Below the pieces are notes generated by a model. That model saw nothing but the letters and a program-made list of their open reading frames with translations. It was not told the DNA's origin and did no database searches. From contig JACZTQ010000004.1 in assembly GCA_022573605.1 (NCBI GenBank), positions 1-29,924 on the forward strand: DNA of 29,924 bases, in the 5' to 3' direction. This document shows, one piece after another, positions 1 to 8,300 of the stretch. Origin of the DNA: Pseudomonadota bacterium (GTDB taxonomy: Bacteria > Pseudomonadota > Alphaproteobacteria > Rhodobacterales > Rhodobacteraceae). Within the stretch, counting starts at the first letter, position 1. Every line of letters starts with the position of its first letter. The translations under genes and the position numbers were made by a program.

Positions 1-385
1 GCTCGACACCGGGCACGCGCTGCGCGCCGGGGCCGACCCGGCGGCGCTGGCCCGCGACCACATGGACCGGGTCGTCCATATCCACGCCAAGAACGTCCGC
101 CCGGCGGTCGCGGCCCAGGTGTGGGAGGAGCGCCTCAGCTTTCGCGACGCGGTGCGGCGCGGGGTTTTCACCGTGCCCGGCGACCCGGCGGGTGCGGTCG
201 ATTTCGCGCCGGTGCTGCGGGCCGCCGCCGAACACGGCTATGACGGCTGGCTGGTGATCGAGGCCGAGCAGGACCCGGAGGTCCACGACCCGGTCGAATT
301 CCAGTCGCTGGGCCTGAAATCGCTGGGCGAGATGGCGGCGCGCGCCGGGCTGACGCGGCCCGCACAGACCTTGTTGCAGGAGTGA
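1..385 (+). CDS. iolE: Inosose dehydratase, C-terminal part (5' end outside window)
   Basis: The reading frame is open from base 2, so this is the last ~127 residues of a longer protein. The fragment has the features of the xylose-isomerase-like TIM barrel family as seen in IolE: a TGHA segment at the start, a VVHIHAKNVRP metal-site strand, VFTVPGDP, and near the end WLVIEAEQDP with the glutamate expected to bind metal. IolE dehydrates 2-keto-myo-inositol in the inositol catabolic pathway in the cytoplasm. The stop is 4 bases before the GTG of an inositol 2-dehydrogenase-like gene, which supports an iol operon. Family assignment is from remembered motifs; another sugar isomerase/epimerase of the same fold is possible but less likely. 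Confidence 0.85.
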   Translation, partial: LDTGHALRAGADPAALARDHMDRVVHIHAKNVRPAVAAQVWEERLSFRDAVRRGVFTVPGDPAGAVDFAPVLRAAAEHGYDGWLVIEAEQDPEVHDPVEFQSLGLKSLGEMAARAGLTRPAQTLLQE

Positions 386-389
386 GAGA

Positions 390-1385
390 GTGACCATCAA
401 GATCGGATTGCTGGGGGCCGGGCGCATCGGCCTGACCCATGCCCGCTCGTTCGCCGGCATCGCGGCGGCACGCATCGCGGCGGTGTTCGACCCCGATGAC
501 GCGGCGGCGCGGGCGGCGATCGATCTTACCGGCGCGCGGCGCGCCACGGAGGCGGAGATCATCGCCGACCCGGCCATCGACGCGGTGATGATCTGCACCC
601 CCACCGACCTGCACGCCGACCAGGTCGAGAGGGCGGCCGAGGCGGGCAAGGCGATCTTCTGCGAAAAACCGATCGATCTCGAGGTCGCCAGGGTGCGGGC
701 CTGCCTGCAAGTGGTCGAGCGCACGGGCGCCCGGCTGATGATCGGCTTCAACCGCCGTTTCGACTCGGAATTCGTCGCGTTGCGCGCCCGGATCGAGGCT
801 GGCGCGGTGGGCGAGGTGGAACTGGTCCAGATCACCTCGCGCGACCACGCGCCGCCGCCGATCGACTATATCCGCCGTTCGGGCGGTCTGTTCAAGGACA
901 TGATGATCCACGACCTCGACATGGCGCGGTTCCTGGTCGGCGAGGAATTCGTCGAGGTTTTCGCCACCGGTTCGGTGCTGATCGACCCGGCGATCGGGGC
1001 CGCCGGCGATGTCGATACGGCGACCGCGACGCTGAAGACCGCGAGCGGCAAGATCGTCGTCATCACCACCAACCGCCGGGCCAGCTATGGCCACGACCAG
1101 CGGTGCGAGGTGCACGGCTCGAAGGGCATGGCGTCGATCGGCAACCGGCGCGCGACGGGGGTCTCGGTCGCCGACAGCGAGGGCTACCGGAGCGAGCCGT
1201 TGCTGGCTTCCTTCATGGTCCGCTACGCCGATGCCTATCGGCGGGAACTGACCGCCTTCGTCGAGGCGCTGGCGAGCGGCGGCGCGCTGTCGCCGAGCGG
1301 CGAGGACGGCCTTCGGGCGCTGGAGTTGGCCGATGCCGCCCGGCGCTCGATGGAGACCGGCGCGGTGGTCCGCCTCGGGACCTGA
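390..1385 (+). CDS. iolG: Inositol 2-dehydrogenase (Gfo/Idh/MocA family)
   Basis: 331 residues from a GTG start at 390, 4 bases after the iolE stop. The N-terminus has a Rossmann NAD-binding motif (GLLGAGRIG, residues 6-14). The catalytic lysine motif CEKPID lies near residue 92, and the C-terminal domain carries MMIHDLDMARFL with the His/Asp pair typical of the family. The enzyme oxidises myo-inositol to 2-keto-myo-inositol with NAD+, the step just before IolE, so the order fits. Length matches the family (about 330-340). Other Gfo/Idh/MocA substrates cannot be excluded; the iolE neighbour is the main reason for the iolG call. Confidence 0.85.
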   Translation: MTIKIGLLGAGRIGLTHARSFAGIAAARIAAVFDPDDAAARAAIDLTGARRATEAEIIADPAIDAVMICTPTDLHADQVERAAEAGKAIFCEKPIDLEVARVRACLQVVERTGARLMIGFNRRFDSEFVALRARIEAGAVGEVELVQITSRDHAPPPIDYIRRSGGLFKDMMIHDLDMARFLVGEEFVEVFATGSVLIDPAIGAAGDVDTATATLKTASGKIVVITTNRRASYGHDQRCEVHGSKGMASIGNRRATGVSVADSEGYRSEPLLASFMVRYADAYRRELTAFVEALASGGALSPSGEDGLRALELADAARRSMETGAVVRLGT

Positions 1386-1658
1386 AGCCGGCAGATCCCG
1401 GGACAGCCCGGTGCCGGGTTGCGACAGGCCGGGGACTTTCCTCTGCATTCCGGGAAGATAGGTGGCATGCTTGGCGTTAAGGAAATATTAGTCTTTTCCG
1501 ATGCTTTCGCGCGGCGCCCGACCGGCCCGCAGGCAGATTGTGAAGTAGCATAGATGGCTATTGGTCTTGTTCTGGGCGGCGGCGCGCCAAACCTTACCCT
1601 GATGACGGGAGCCTAAATTCACAAACCAAGTGCAACGCCGGTATGGTCCGGAGTTGCG

Positions 1659-1780
1659 ATGGGCAAGCACTATGACCAACTCGATCTTGATGATCGTATC
1701 GAGATATCCCGTCTGCATGCAGACGGGATATCTCGCCGCGCGATTGGCCGCATGATGGGCCGATCGGCTTCGACAATCGA
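1659..1780 (+). pseudogene. IS30-family transposase, N-terminal helix-turn-helix fragment
   Basis: About 40 residues survive. They start MGKHYDQLDLDDR and run through a helix-turn-helix (ISRLHADGISRRAIGRMMGRSASTI) that is the hallmark N-terminal DNA-binding segment of IS30 transposases. After STI the family normally reads SREL; here the frame passes into unrelated sequence, and the catalytic DDE domain (about 300 residues) is absent. Bases 1701-1734, inside the helix-turn-helix, form a perfect 34-base palindrome. Non-functional as a transposase; whether the fragment is still expressed is unknown. Confidence 0.8.
1701..1734. repeat. Perfect 34-bp palindrome inside the transposase fragment
   Basis: The left half GAGATATCCCGTCTGCA (1701-1717) is followed without spacer by its exact reverse complement (1718-1734). 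It lies inside the coding sequence for EISRLHADGISR and uses codons such as ATA, GCA and CGT that are uncommon in the neighbouring genes. In RNA it would form a long hairpin with minimal loop; in DNA it is a two-fold symmetric site. No T-run follows, so a simple terminator is unlikely. Confidence 0.9.
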
Positions 1781-2098
1781 CCGCGATGCTCGGCAATCTC
1801 AACGCGCCGAGCCCGTTCGACGCCGATGGCTGGCTCGACACAAACGACAAGGTCGAGATCGACGGCGACTATATCCGGATCATCGGCCGCGAGAGCGAAC
1901 TGATCAATGTCGGCGGCGAGAAGGTTCACCCGGCCGAGGTCGAGAACGTCCTGCTGGGGGCGGGCAACATTCGCGGCGCGACGGTGGCCGCCAGATCCAG
2001 CCCGGTGATGGGATCGGTGGTGGTCGCCACCGTCGCGCTGATCGAGGCCGAGGACCCGGGGGTGCTCAGGCGCCGGCTCGACCGGTTCTGCCGCGAGC
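1781..2098 (+). pseudogene. Acyl-CoA/AMP ligase, C-terminal fragment
   Basis: About 105 residues in the frame of base 1786 match the end of the large domain and the start of the small C-terminal domain of AMP-forming acyl-CoA ligases. They read MLGNLNAPSPFDADGW, then the hinge region IRIIGRESELINVGGEKVHPAEVE, then a helix ending FCRERL. The adenylate-forming P-loop-like motif and all of the N-terminal domain are missing, as are the final ~40 residues with the catalytic lysine. The 5' boundary is the IS30 remnant; the 3' boundary is an abrupt switch into an SDR gene in another frame. Such ligases load acyl groups for polyketide or lipid synthesis, which fits the carrier protein and synthase remnants downstream. 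Non-functional. Confidence 0.8.
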
Positions 2099-2563
2099 GG
2101 CTTCGACGGGCTGTTGAGCTTCATGCGCGGCGAGGACATCGACCGGGTGCTCGACGTCAATCTGCGCGGCGCCATCCTGCTCACCCAGGCCTGCGTGAAA
2201 AACATGATCCGGCGCGGCGCCGGCAGCGTGGTCAACATCTCGTCGGTCAACGGGGTCAGGGGCCACAGCGGCGTCTCGCTCTACAGCGCGACCAAGGCCA
2301 CGCTCGACGGCATGACGCGCAGCCTGGCGCGCGAGCTTGGCCCGAGGAACATCCGGGTCAATTCGGTCGCGCCGGGGTATTTCGAGAGCGACATGGTGAG
2401 GGACCTGCCCGAGGAAGCGACGGCGCGCATTCGGCGGCGCACCCCGCTGGGGCGGCTGGCCCGCCAGAGCGAGATTGCCGAGGCGGTCTATTTCCTCGCC
2501 GGCCCGCAGGGCTCGTTCATCACCGGACGGGTTCTGGTCGTCGATGGGGGACTGACATGCTAG
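2099..2563 (+). pseudogene. 3-oxoacyl-ACP reductase-like SDR, C-terminal part
   Basis: Recognisable from DGLLSFMRGEDIDRVLDVNL onward. It keeps the SDR catalytic region (NISSVNG with Ser, YSATK with Tyr and Lys), the RVNSVAPG segment and the terminal FITGRVLVVDGG of FabG-type reductases. The first ~95 residues, including the TGxxxGIG cofactor loop and the NNAG motif, are absent, so it cannot bind NADP(H) normally. It joins the ligase fragment at about 2098 in a different frame, as one deletion spanning the end of the ligase gene and the start of this one would produce. A TTG at 2114 or ATG at 2123 could start a truncated product. The stop overlaps the carrier-protein start (ATGCTAG), a remnant of translational coupling. 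Confidence 0.8.
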
Positions 2564-2916
2564 AGACCACGCCCACCAAGGCCACACCCACCAAGGCCGG
2601 TGTCGCGGAGACGGTGACAAGCACCATCGCGGCGGTGATGGCGGCGCGCGACCTCGATCCCGGCGGGATCGAGCCGCCGGCCAGGCTGAGCGAGACGCTG
2701 GGCCTGCGCTCGCTGGACCTGGCGCAGATTGTGCCGACGCTCGAGGGCGATCTGAATATCGATCCGTTCCAGACAATTCCGATCACCTCGATCCGCACCG
2801 TGGGCGATCTGACGGATGCCTATCTGGTGTCGTTGGGCCTCTCGGACCGCGCCCTGCCGGGCACTCAGGACATGGAAGCCGAGATGGCGGCGGCGAAAGC
2901 GCGCCGGCGGCGATAG
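2557..2916 (+). CDS. Acyl carrier protein-like protein
   Basis: 119 residues from ATG 2557, overlapping the SDR stop. The central part has a carrier-protein pattern: LGLRSLDLAQIV with the candidate phosphopantetheine serine at Ser52, then a helix and ITSIRTVGDLTDAYL at the C-terminal side. The usual Asp before the serine is Arg here (RSL instead of DSL). The N-terminus carries a short duplicated TPTKA motif encoded by a ~15-base direct repeat, and the C-terminus ends in a basic tail. It would hold acyl intermediates for the neighbouring ligase, reductase and synthase. It is the only apparently intact gene of this locus; with its partners broken, its present function is uncertain. Confidence 0.65.
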   Translation: MLETTPTKATPTKAGVAETVTSTIAAVMAARDLDPGGIEPPARLSETLGLRSLDLAQIVPTLEGDLNIDPFQTIPITSIRTVGDLTDAYLVSLGLSDRALPGTQDMEAEMAAAKARRRR

Positions 2917-2946
2917 GAGGGCGCGCGTGATGCCAGGTGGCGTGCC

Positions 2947-4790
2947 ATGAAGGACGTTGAAGACCGGGGCGGGGATGATCGGCGCGGGATCGCGATCATC
3001 GGCATGGCCTGCCGGTTCCCCGGCGCCAACGACTGGCGCGAATTCTGGGCCAACCTGTGCGGCGGGATCGACAGCATCCGCCATTTCAGCGAGGCCGAGT
3101 TGCGCCGCGCCGGCATCCCCGAGAAGACCCTGAAGGGCGCCGGCTACGTCAAGGCCTCGCCGGTGATCGACGGCTTCGACCTGTTCGACGCGGGTTTTTT
3201 CGAATACTCGCCGCGCGAAGCCCGGCTGATGGACCCCCAGCAAAGGATTCTGCTGGAGGAGGCGTGGCACGCGCTGGAGGATGCCGGCCACGACCCCGGC
3301 AACCATGACGGCCGGATCGGGGGCGTTCATGGGCTCGGGCGGGGTCGTCACCAGCTATCTGCTGGCCCACAAGGCGTTGCAGGCCGGGACCACGGGCGGC
3401 ATCGAGCACCTGGCCAACGACAAGGACTTCGTCAGCACCAAGCTGTCCTACAAGTTCGACCTGACCGGCCCGTCGCTCAACGTGCAGACCGCCTGCTCGA
3501 CCTCGATGGTGGCGGTTCATCTGGCCTGCCAGAGCATCCTCGACGGCGAATGCGAGATGGCGCTGGCGGGGGCGGCCTCGGTGCGGGTGCCGCAGATCAG
3601 CGGCTATCTCTACCGCCAGGGCGACATCCTCTCGCCGGACGGGGCCTGCCGGGCCTACGACGCGGATGCCCGGGGCACGGTGTTCGGCAGTGGCGCCGGG
3701 GTCGTGGTGCTCAAGCATCTCGACGACGCGGTCGCCGACGGCGACCATGCCCCCGACGGGCGCAGCCTCGCCGATCATCTGCTGCGGCCGGTGCGCTTCG
3801 CCGACGGACTCAGGGAACTGGCCCGGCTCGGCTGCACTGATTTCTTGGAAATCGGCCCCGGAGGCGCCTTGCGCGGCTTCGTCGCGACCACCCTGGACGG
3901 CGGTGAAGATATCCAGGCGTATGGTCTTCTGGATGCCAAGGGGGACGATTGGGCGGTCGCCATGCAGACCCTCGGCAAGCTTTGGGAGAAGGGTTACGAC
4001 GTTGACCTCAAGGAGCTTTATGCGAGCCGTGGCGGGCGGCGCTGCTCCGCGCCGGTGACCCCGTTCCAGCGCACCCGATACTGGCTGAGCGAGGAGCCCG
4101 GCGAGGCCGCGGAGGGAGAGGCGCTCCGCGGGGTCGAGCTGAAGCTGCCCGGACCGGGCCGCCATTTCCAGGCCCGATACTCGGCGGCGCGCCATCCCTG
4201 GCTGCCGGATCACCGCATCTACGGCCATGTCACCCTGCCGGTCGCCGGCGCGCTGATCGCCCTTGCCGATGCCGCCGCGCAGGCCGCCGGGGGCGAGGTC
4301 GAAATCCGCGATCTGACCTATCGTCGGGCCTGCATCTTCACTGGGAAGGAGGAGCGGCTGCTCCATATCGAGGTGCCGGACGGCCTCGCGGGCGAGCGGA
4401 CGCTCGGAAATATCGCGGGTTCCTCGGCGCGCGGAGCCTGGCAGCGCCATATCGACGCCTCGGCCCGCGGCGCCGGGGACGGCGTGCCGCCAGCCGACCT
4501 CGCCGAACTGCGCCGCCAGTGCCTCGAGGCGGTCGATGCGAGCGCCTTCTATGCCGCTCTCGACCACCTCGGCCTGAACTATGGGCCGTCGTTCCGCAAC
4601 GTCCGCGAGCTGTCGCTGGGGCCCGGCGCGGCGCTGGGCCGGATCGCGCTGGCGCCCGAGGCCGAAGAGGTCGATGCCTCGCCGCACCCGGCGCTGATCG
4701 CCGAACGGCCGGCGGACGTGGCCGTGCTGACAGGCGCGCTGTCGGCGGCCGGCGAGACTTGGGAATTGCTGCCGGCCGGGCGCCCGGCCG
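2947..4790 (+). pseudogene. Type I polyketide synthase remnant: KS (frameshifted) - AT end - DH start
   Basis: The start at 2947 gives a ketosynthase N-terminus (IAIIGMACRFPGA; FEYSPREARLMDPQQRILLEEAWHALEDAG). At the G5 run 3319-3323 one extra base shifts the frame; the next frame continues (AFMGSGG, then the active-site Cys in VQTACSTSM). At about 3745-3752, after the KS segment GVVVLKHLDDAVADGD, the sequence jumps in frame to the end of an acyltransferase domain (LLRPVRFADGLRELA, FLEIGPGGALRG). Both KS histidine motifs (HGTGT, NxGH) and the AT GHSxG serine are gone. A dehydratase N-terminus follows, with the HxxxGxxxxP motif (HRIYGHVTLP, about 4210-4240), up to HPALI near 4697, just before the catalytic Asp motif. 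About 30 residues of unassigned sequence follow. The product cannot be active. Confidence 0.8.
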
Positions 4791-5156
4791 CCGAGCGTGC
4801 TGCGCTCGCCCGGCGATTTCGAGAGCAAACTGGAGGAGCGGCTGCGCGGCTTCGGCGACTATCGTGTGGGCAAGCCGGGCTACGAGCAGAGCAACGACAT
4901 CGCGATGCTTCGAGGCCATGCGATCGCATCGGGGACGCCGCGCCTCGATCTGAGCGCCCATCTGATGAGCGGCGAGGCCGACGCCATCGTGCCCGCGAGC
5001 GCGGTCGCGCGCTGGGCCGGATACTTCGGCGGGCCGGTCAGGCATCATGTGATCGCGGGCGGGCATTTCTTCGCCTTCCGGGACTCCCGGGACCGGGTGC
5101 TGGACCTGTTGACGACGATCCTGCGCGCGACCGTGGTGCGGTCTTCGCGGGCATGA
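4791..5156 (+). pseudogene. Type II thioesterase-like C-terminal fragment
   Basis: A third frame, readable from about 4791 to the stop at 5156, ends with features of alpha/beta-hydrolase thioesterases that accompany PKS/NRPS clusters. It has LMSGEADAIVPASAVARWAGYFGGPVRHHVIAGGHFF, with the acid-loop Asp (EADAIV) and the catalytic His in GGHFF. The nucleophile motif GHSxG and the N-terminal half are missing. The preceding ~35 residues are not recognised and may be a separate fragment. It is likely the editing thioesterase of the same decayed pathway. Confidence 0.55.
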
Positions 5157-5187
5157 CCGGGGCGCGATCAGGGTGTGCAAGAGGGGC

Positions 5188-5201
5188 GCCCACATGTGGG
5201 C
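5188..5201. repeat. 14-bp palindrome
   Basis: GCCCACATGTGGGC is a perfect palindrome just after the thioesterase fragment. It may be an operator-like site or chance; no T-run follows it. Confidence 0.4.
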
Positions 5202-5299
5202 AGGGTGTTAAGTAATTGATTATACATGATTTTTCAAAAACAGGATCGAATAAACAGCGCGCGCATTTTCAGGCCGGTACCAAGGCGTGTTGAATCCCT

Positions 5300-5350
5300 C
5301 CCTCGCTTCCCCGGCCCCTCGACGCGATCGGGGGGCCGGGGAAGCGAGGG
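5300..5350 (-). terminator. Strong hairpin downstream of the cyclase gene
   Basis: A perfect 19-bp inverted repeat (CCCTCGCTTCCCCGGCCCC at 5300-5318, complement at 5332-5350, 13-base loop) lies 43 bases beyond the stop of the minus-strand cyclase gene. There is no U-run on either side, so it may be a factor-dependent end, a 3' stabilising structure or a dispersed palindromic repeat rather than a classical terminator. Confidence 0.5.
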
Positions 5351-5392
5351 CATAATATGATCCGTGGTATTTCCGATCCGGGACCCCCGGTA

Positions 5393-8300
5393 TCAGCCGG
5401 CCAGTTCCTCGATCATGTGGGCGACCCTCCGGATCGGAGGGAAGTCGTGGCCCTCGGTGAACCGCGCATGGATGGAAGCGAGAAGATCGCGCGCCTCGTC
5501 GTGCTTTTCCTCCCCGCGGAGCACTGCGGCGAGATCCTCCGCGGCGCGCAATTCCGATGACAGGTGGCCCAGGTTCCGGGCCCGGCCGACCGCATGTTCG
5601 AAACATGCCCTGGCCTTTATGTTGTTGCGCTGCAACAGCGCGATCTGCCCCTCGATGCGGGAAATCTTGGGCTCCGAGCCGCGCGCGTCGTGTTCCTCCA
5701 TCAGGCCGCGCGCCTCGGCGAGATGGGCGGTCGCGGCGGTAAAATCCCCGGTCCGCGCCAGGGCCAGGGCGTAGGTTGGCAACAGGGTCGTTCTGAAGAC
5801 CTGGAAATTCAGTTCGGCAAGCATGTCGAGCGCCTCGCCGAATTCCGGGATCGCCTCCGCGTCCTGGCCCTCGATGACCCGCGCCATGGCTAGCGAGGCA
5901 TGTCCGAGAGCGGCCCAGAGCGGCAGCCGGTTGCGTTCGCTGACCTCGATGCACTTCTCGGCGATCTCGACCCCGAGCGGCTCGATTTCCGCGGCGCAGA
6001 GGAAGCAGGCCAGATGGCCCAGCGCGTAGCCGGTGGTGTGGACGTGGTTCACCTTGTCGAGATCGAGCAGGATTTTCCGCGCCAGTTCGGCGGCGCGTTC
6101 GAAATGGCCGCTCAGGGTCAGGACGCCGGTCATGTAGCAATCGCGCGCGATCCCGACATCCTGCCCGAAGCGCGAGGCAAAACGGGCATGGGTCTCGGGG
6201 TCGTAGTGCTCGTCGACCGCCGTGAGCGCCTCGGCCGCCTCGTCGATGCGCCCCATCATCGTCAGCACCGTGCCCCGCAAGCGGTGACCGAGCGCGCGCG
6301 CCAGTTGGTCATCGACCTCGGCGCTGACCTCGCGGATGGTGTCGGCGACTTCGAGCGCGATCGGGTTGCGTCCCGGCACGTAATGCCCGGCCCAGCGCCC
6401 GTAGAGACCCTCGATCAGCAGTTCCTTGTCGCCAATCTCGCGGGCGATGCTCTCGACCTCGCCATAGGTGGCGACCGTCGACTCCGCCGCATATCCATAA
6501 TGGGCGATGCGCGCCTCGCCGGCGAGCAGCAGCAGCCGGATACGCTCTCGCTGCACCGCCTCGCTGGGCTCCCGCATGGCCAGCACGCCGAGGGCTGCTT
6601 CAAGATGGGTAATGGCCTCGGCATAGGCCGGCCGGCGCAATGCTTCCTCGGCGGCGAGCCGGCCGTATTTGACTGCTTGCTTCAGGCGGCCCGCCTCGGC
6701 CGCGTGGTTGGCGAGAACCCCCGGCATGGTCGCCTCGTTTTCGCGCAGCACGTCGAAGATGCGTCCGTGGATCTCCTGGCGCCGGCGGTTGAGAAGGCTC
6801 TCGTAGGCCGCGTCGCGCACCAGGGCATGCTTGAAGATGTAGTGCCCGGTCTTGCCGCCGCGCGGAAACACCAGCTCGACCCGGCGCAGGTTATCCAGCG
6901 CCGTGGCGATCTTCTGCTGAGACATCGCCGCGACCTGGGCGAGCGGGTCGGCGTCGAACTCGCGTCCGATCACGCTGGCAATCTGGGCCACCTCCTTGAC
7001 CTCCGGGAGCCTGTCGAGACGGGCCATGAGCGTGTCGTGAAGGCTCGCCGGCACGCTCATATCGCCGCTCTCCACAAGCGCCTTGGTCAATTCCTCGACG
7101 AACAGCGGCACGCCATCGGTGCGCTCTATGATCGCCGCCACGGCCGATGGCGGAAGCTTGTCGCCACCCAGACGCGCGACGATTTGCTCCACGCCGCTGC
7201 GCCCCAGCCGGTTCAGGGCGAGGGCGGTGAAATGCGGGAATGACGGGAATTCGGGCTTGTTTTCGGGGCGGCTGGTGATCAGCAGCATGACCCGCTCCCG
7301 ATCGATCCGATCGATCAGGATGCTGAACAGTTCGAGCGTGGTCGGGTCGCACCAATGCGTGTCCTCGAAGAGGATGAGGACCGGCTTCTGCTTCGAGAGG
7401 CCGACAACCTGATCGACAAGCACCGTGAAGGTGACCTCGCGCCTGGCCGGTGGCGACAGGTCGATCGGTCCGTAGCGCTCCTCGAACTGGAGGCCCAGCA
7501 GATCCGCGACGATGGCGATGGAACTCTTGTCGACTTCGCCCGCCCGCAACAGCAATGCTTCGAGCCGGTCGAGATTTTCGTCGTTGGTGTGGCTATGGTC
7601 GATTCCGCTGACCGCGGTGAGCTGGTGGATGGTGGGCCATAACGCGGTATCGCGGTAATAGGGCGAGCACTGGTATCTGACCCGGATGTAGTCGTCATGC
7701 GCGAGCGAGTCGAACAGCGCCCGGCAGATCCGGGACTTCCCGATCCCGGCCTCGCCGGCCAGCATGACCGCCTGGCCCTCGCCGGCCTTGCTCAGCGACC
7801 AGCGGTCCTTCAACAGCGCCAGCTCGTGATCGCGCCCGACCATCGCGCCGATCGACGGCCCGGCCCGGGCCGCGAACCGGTCATGCGCGGGATCGCCCCC
7901 GACCACCGAGTAGATCCGGTGCTGGCCGGGCAGGCCCCGGAAGCTCTTGGCGCCAAGCGATTCGATGGTGAAGGCGCTGCCCAGCAACCGCTTGGTGCTT
8001 TCCGAGATCACCACCTGCCCGGCCTTGGCGAAGTCCTGCAACCGGGCGGCGAAGTTGGGCGTATCGCCGATCGCGGTATCCTCGTGTCCGGCCCCGCCGC
8101 CGAGCAGGTCTCCGACCACCACCAGGCCGGTGGCGATTCCGACCCGGCAGGCCAGCGGCTCGTTGACCGCCTGAACTTTCGCGATTGCATCCTTGATCGC
8201 GAGACCGGCGCCGACGGCGCGCTCGGCCGCGTCCTCGAAGGCGCGCGGCCAGCCGAAATAACACAGCACCCCGTCGCCGAGATACTGGGCGATGTGACCC

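Larger units (their letters stand above)
1612..1780 (+). mobile_element. IS30-family insertion sequence remnant, left end only
   Basis: This segment holds what looks like the left end and 5' coding part of an IS30-type element. A short non-coding stretch (about 1612-1658) that probably contains the left inverted repeat leads to the transposase start at 1659. The element breaks off near 1780, where acyl-CoA ligase sequence begins. No complementary right end was seen anywhere in the window, so the copy cannot transpose by itself. The terminal repeat is inferred from position, not matched to a reference. Confidence 0.6.

Noticed and set aside
1477..1491. CtrA-like string TTAA-N7-TTAG
   Set aside because: One mismatch and no intact gene follows it; it lies just upstream of the IS30 remnant.
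3319..3323. Programmed frameshifting to produce a full synthase
   Set aside because: Restoring the frame would still give a KS without its catalytic histidines and an AT without its serine, so there is no benefit.
3149..4828. Minus-strand open frame opposite the PKS remnant
   Set aside because: Composition typical of a shadow frame; the plus strand shows clear KS, AT and DH motifs.
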